Assembly: GCA_001247695.2 (NCBI GenBank)
Contig: LGRX02024755.1
Coordinates: forward strand, 1-64,000
Length of the DNA: 64,000 nucleotides
Source of the DNA: Cymbomonas tetramitiformis
Taxonomy: Eukaryota; Chlorophyta; Pyramimonadophyceae; Pyramimonadales; Pyramimonadaceae
Direction of reading: 5' to 3'
Below, piece by piece: positions 63,563 to 64,000 of the stretch; position 1 is the first letter of the stretch, and every line of letters starts with the position of its first letter. Both the position numbers and the translations under genes were made by a program. A model generated the notes under the pieces. It was not told where the DNA came from and ran no database searches. It saw nothing but the letters and a program-made list of their open reading frames with translations.

Positions 63563-64000
63563 AAGACTAATAATTAATTCACGAGGTATACTAAAAGCAT
63601 TTTCAGCCTTACCCCTGCCTACTCCATGCTTTGCACACGAGCTTCGGCCATATTGAGCCGACTTCATATGCTTCCCATACAATTCCATTGATTGACACGG
63701 TGTGCTGTGTTTGTAACACATCTTTAGGTTTAGTCCATGTCTATTAGTCCAAATGTTTGTCGCCTTTCTATACTCAAAACCATATCGACAATAGCAACAC
63801 GTGTGTATGTATTTGTTCATATGTTGCATCACCGGTCTATGTTTCATCAAGCCACCATCAGCGGGGTTCTCGACGTACCAATACGTAGGTTTGAAGTAGT
63901 CAATGATTTGCAATGTTCTCTCGACTATATTATCAGCCAAGGCTAGATTCCGTGGGCTACGTCTCTTTGCCTTACTATACTCGGTGCATGGCGGAGATGC
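63551..64000 (-). CDS. C5-cytosine DNA methyltransferase, C-terminal part, runs off the window
   Basis: The frame is open to base 64000, and reading from there gives ASPPCTEYSKAKRRS, the catalytic Pro-Cys motif IV. It continues with YWYVENPADG (motif VI, ENP), CYCRYGFEYRKATNIWTNRH (the phage/virus-type motif region before the end) and AFSIPRELIISLVPK (terminal motif X-like). The N-terminal cofactor motif is outside. The spacing between motif IV and the end (~145 aa) is short, so the target-recognition region is compact, as in viral and phage enzymes of this type. It would methylate cytosine C5 at a specific site. Convergent with the PrimPol gene across palindrome P7. Confidence 0.88.
   Translation of the reverse strand, partial: ASPPCTEYSKAKRRSPRNLALADNIVERTLQIIDYFKPTYWYVENPADGGLMKHRPVMQHMNKYIHTCCYCRYGFEYRKATNIWTNRHGLNLKMCYKHSTPCQSMELYGKHMKSAQYGRSSCAKHGVGRGKAENAFSIPRELIISLVPK

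Larger units (their letters stand above)
56400..64000. mobile_element. virus-like DNA island (integrated replicon)
   Basis: Contains two DNA methyltransferase genes of different chemistry, a PrimPol-OBP-type helicase, a small basic protein and a coiled-coil protein, all as uninterrupted frames with short spacers, plus intergenic palindromes of one family. This gene mix is typical of large eukaryotic DNA viruses and related replicons and unlike the rest of the window. The right end is outside the window. No capsid, ATPase or integrase gene is visible here, so virus, plasmid-like element or relic cannot be told apart. Confidence 0.65.

Overview
The window is eukaryotic nuclear DNA. Several genes only read through after GT-AG introns are removed, there are Pol III-type tRNA-like sequences, and almost every recognisable protein belongs to a eukaryotic transposon or retrotransposon. 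I cannot name the species. An alga is my best guess: a Penelope-like element has its endonuclease at the N-terminus, a retroelement integrase is fused to a PHD finger and a methylase-like domain, and a viral-like DNA island is present. An early-diverging fungus is not excluded. The only well-supported ordinary host gene is a three-exon orotidine-5'-phosphate decarboxylase (32609-33983, minus). A small secreted Cys-rich protein (42090-42374, minus) is a weaker candidate.

Layout. 1-3538: 5'-truncated Helitron-like gene (PIF1 helicase plus OTU domain, three introns, one frameshift). 3844-10596: a 6.75-kb CACTA-like transposon with 28-bp terminal inverted repeats, blocks of GAAGAC/GTCTTC repeats, internal satellites and a decayed TNP2-like gene. 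10966-11498: a MITE. 11876-24060: a minus-strand KDZ transposon (CxC5, CxC6, transposase core, Ulp1 protease), split by a 7-kb Penelope-like element (13531-20569) with an extra ORF1, an N-terminal GIY-YIG nuclease, direct 0.72-kb terminal repeats and a hammerhead-like motif in each repeat. 24025-27381: the 3' half of a Ty3/gypsy-type element. 27720-28820: a long-TIR element. 29105-30402: a copia-tail remnant.

34464-48130 is a stack of nested LTR elements, mostly Gag-only and on the minus strand, with exact 5-bp target duplications: C in A in E, a miniature LTR element (TRIM) in E, and B in D in a TGACAT-type microsatellite. They share a half-initiator-tRNA-Met type primer site (GGTTATGG...) and a hairpin at the polypurine tract, so they look like one copia-like lineage of parasitic elements. 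The TRIM carries a tRNA-like sequence in each LTR. 49728-50573 is a piggyBac-type MITE with TTAA duplications, 53591-54538 a gypsy Gag ORF, 54594-54941 a second CAGTA-ended MITE, and 55422-56299 a copia RNase H remnant.

56400-64000 differs: AT-rich and, as far as visible, intronless. It encodes an N6-adenine DNA methyltransferase, a coiled-coil protein, a small basic protein, a 930-aa PrimPol fused to an origin-binding-protein-type helicase, and a C5-cytosine methyltransferase that runs off the window. Seven near-palindromic ~50-bp repeats and a six-unit 12-bp iteron array lie between these genes. I read it as an integrated DNA-virus-like replicon that replicates and methylates its own DNA. 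It is the most interesting part of the window, followed by the tRNA-bearing TRIM.
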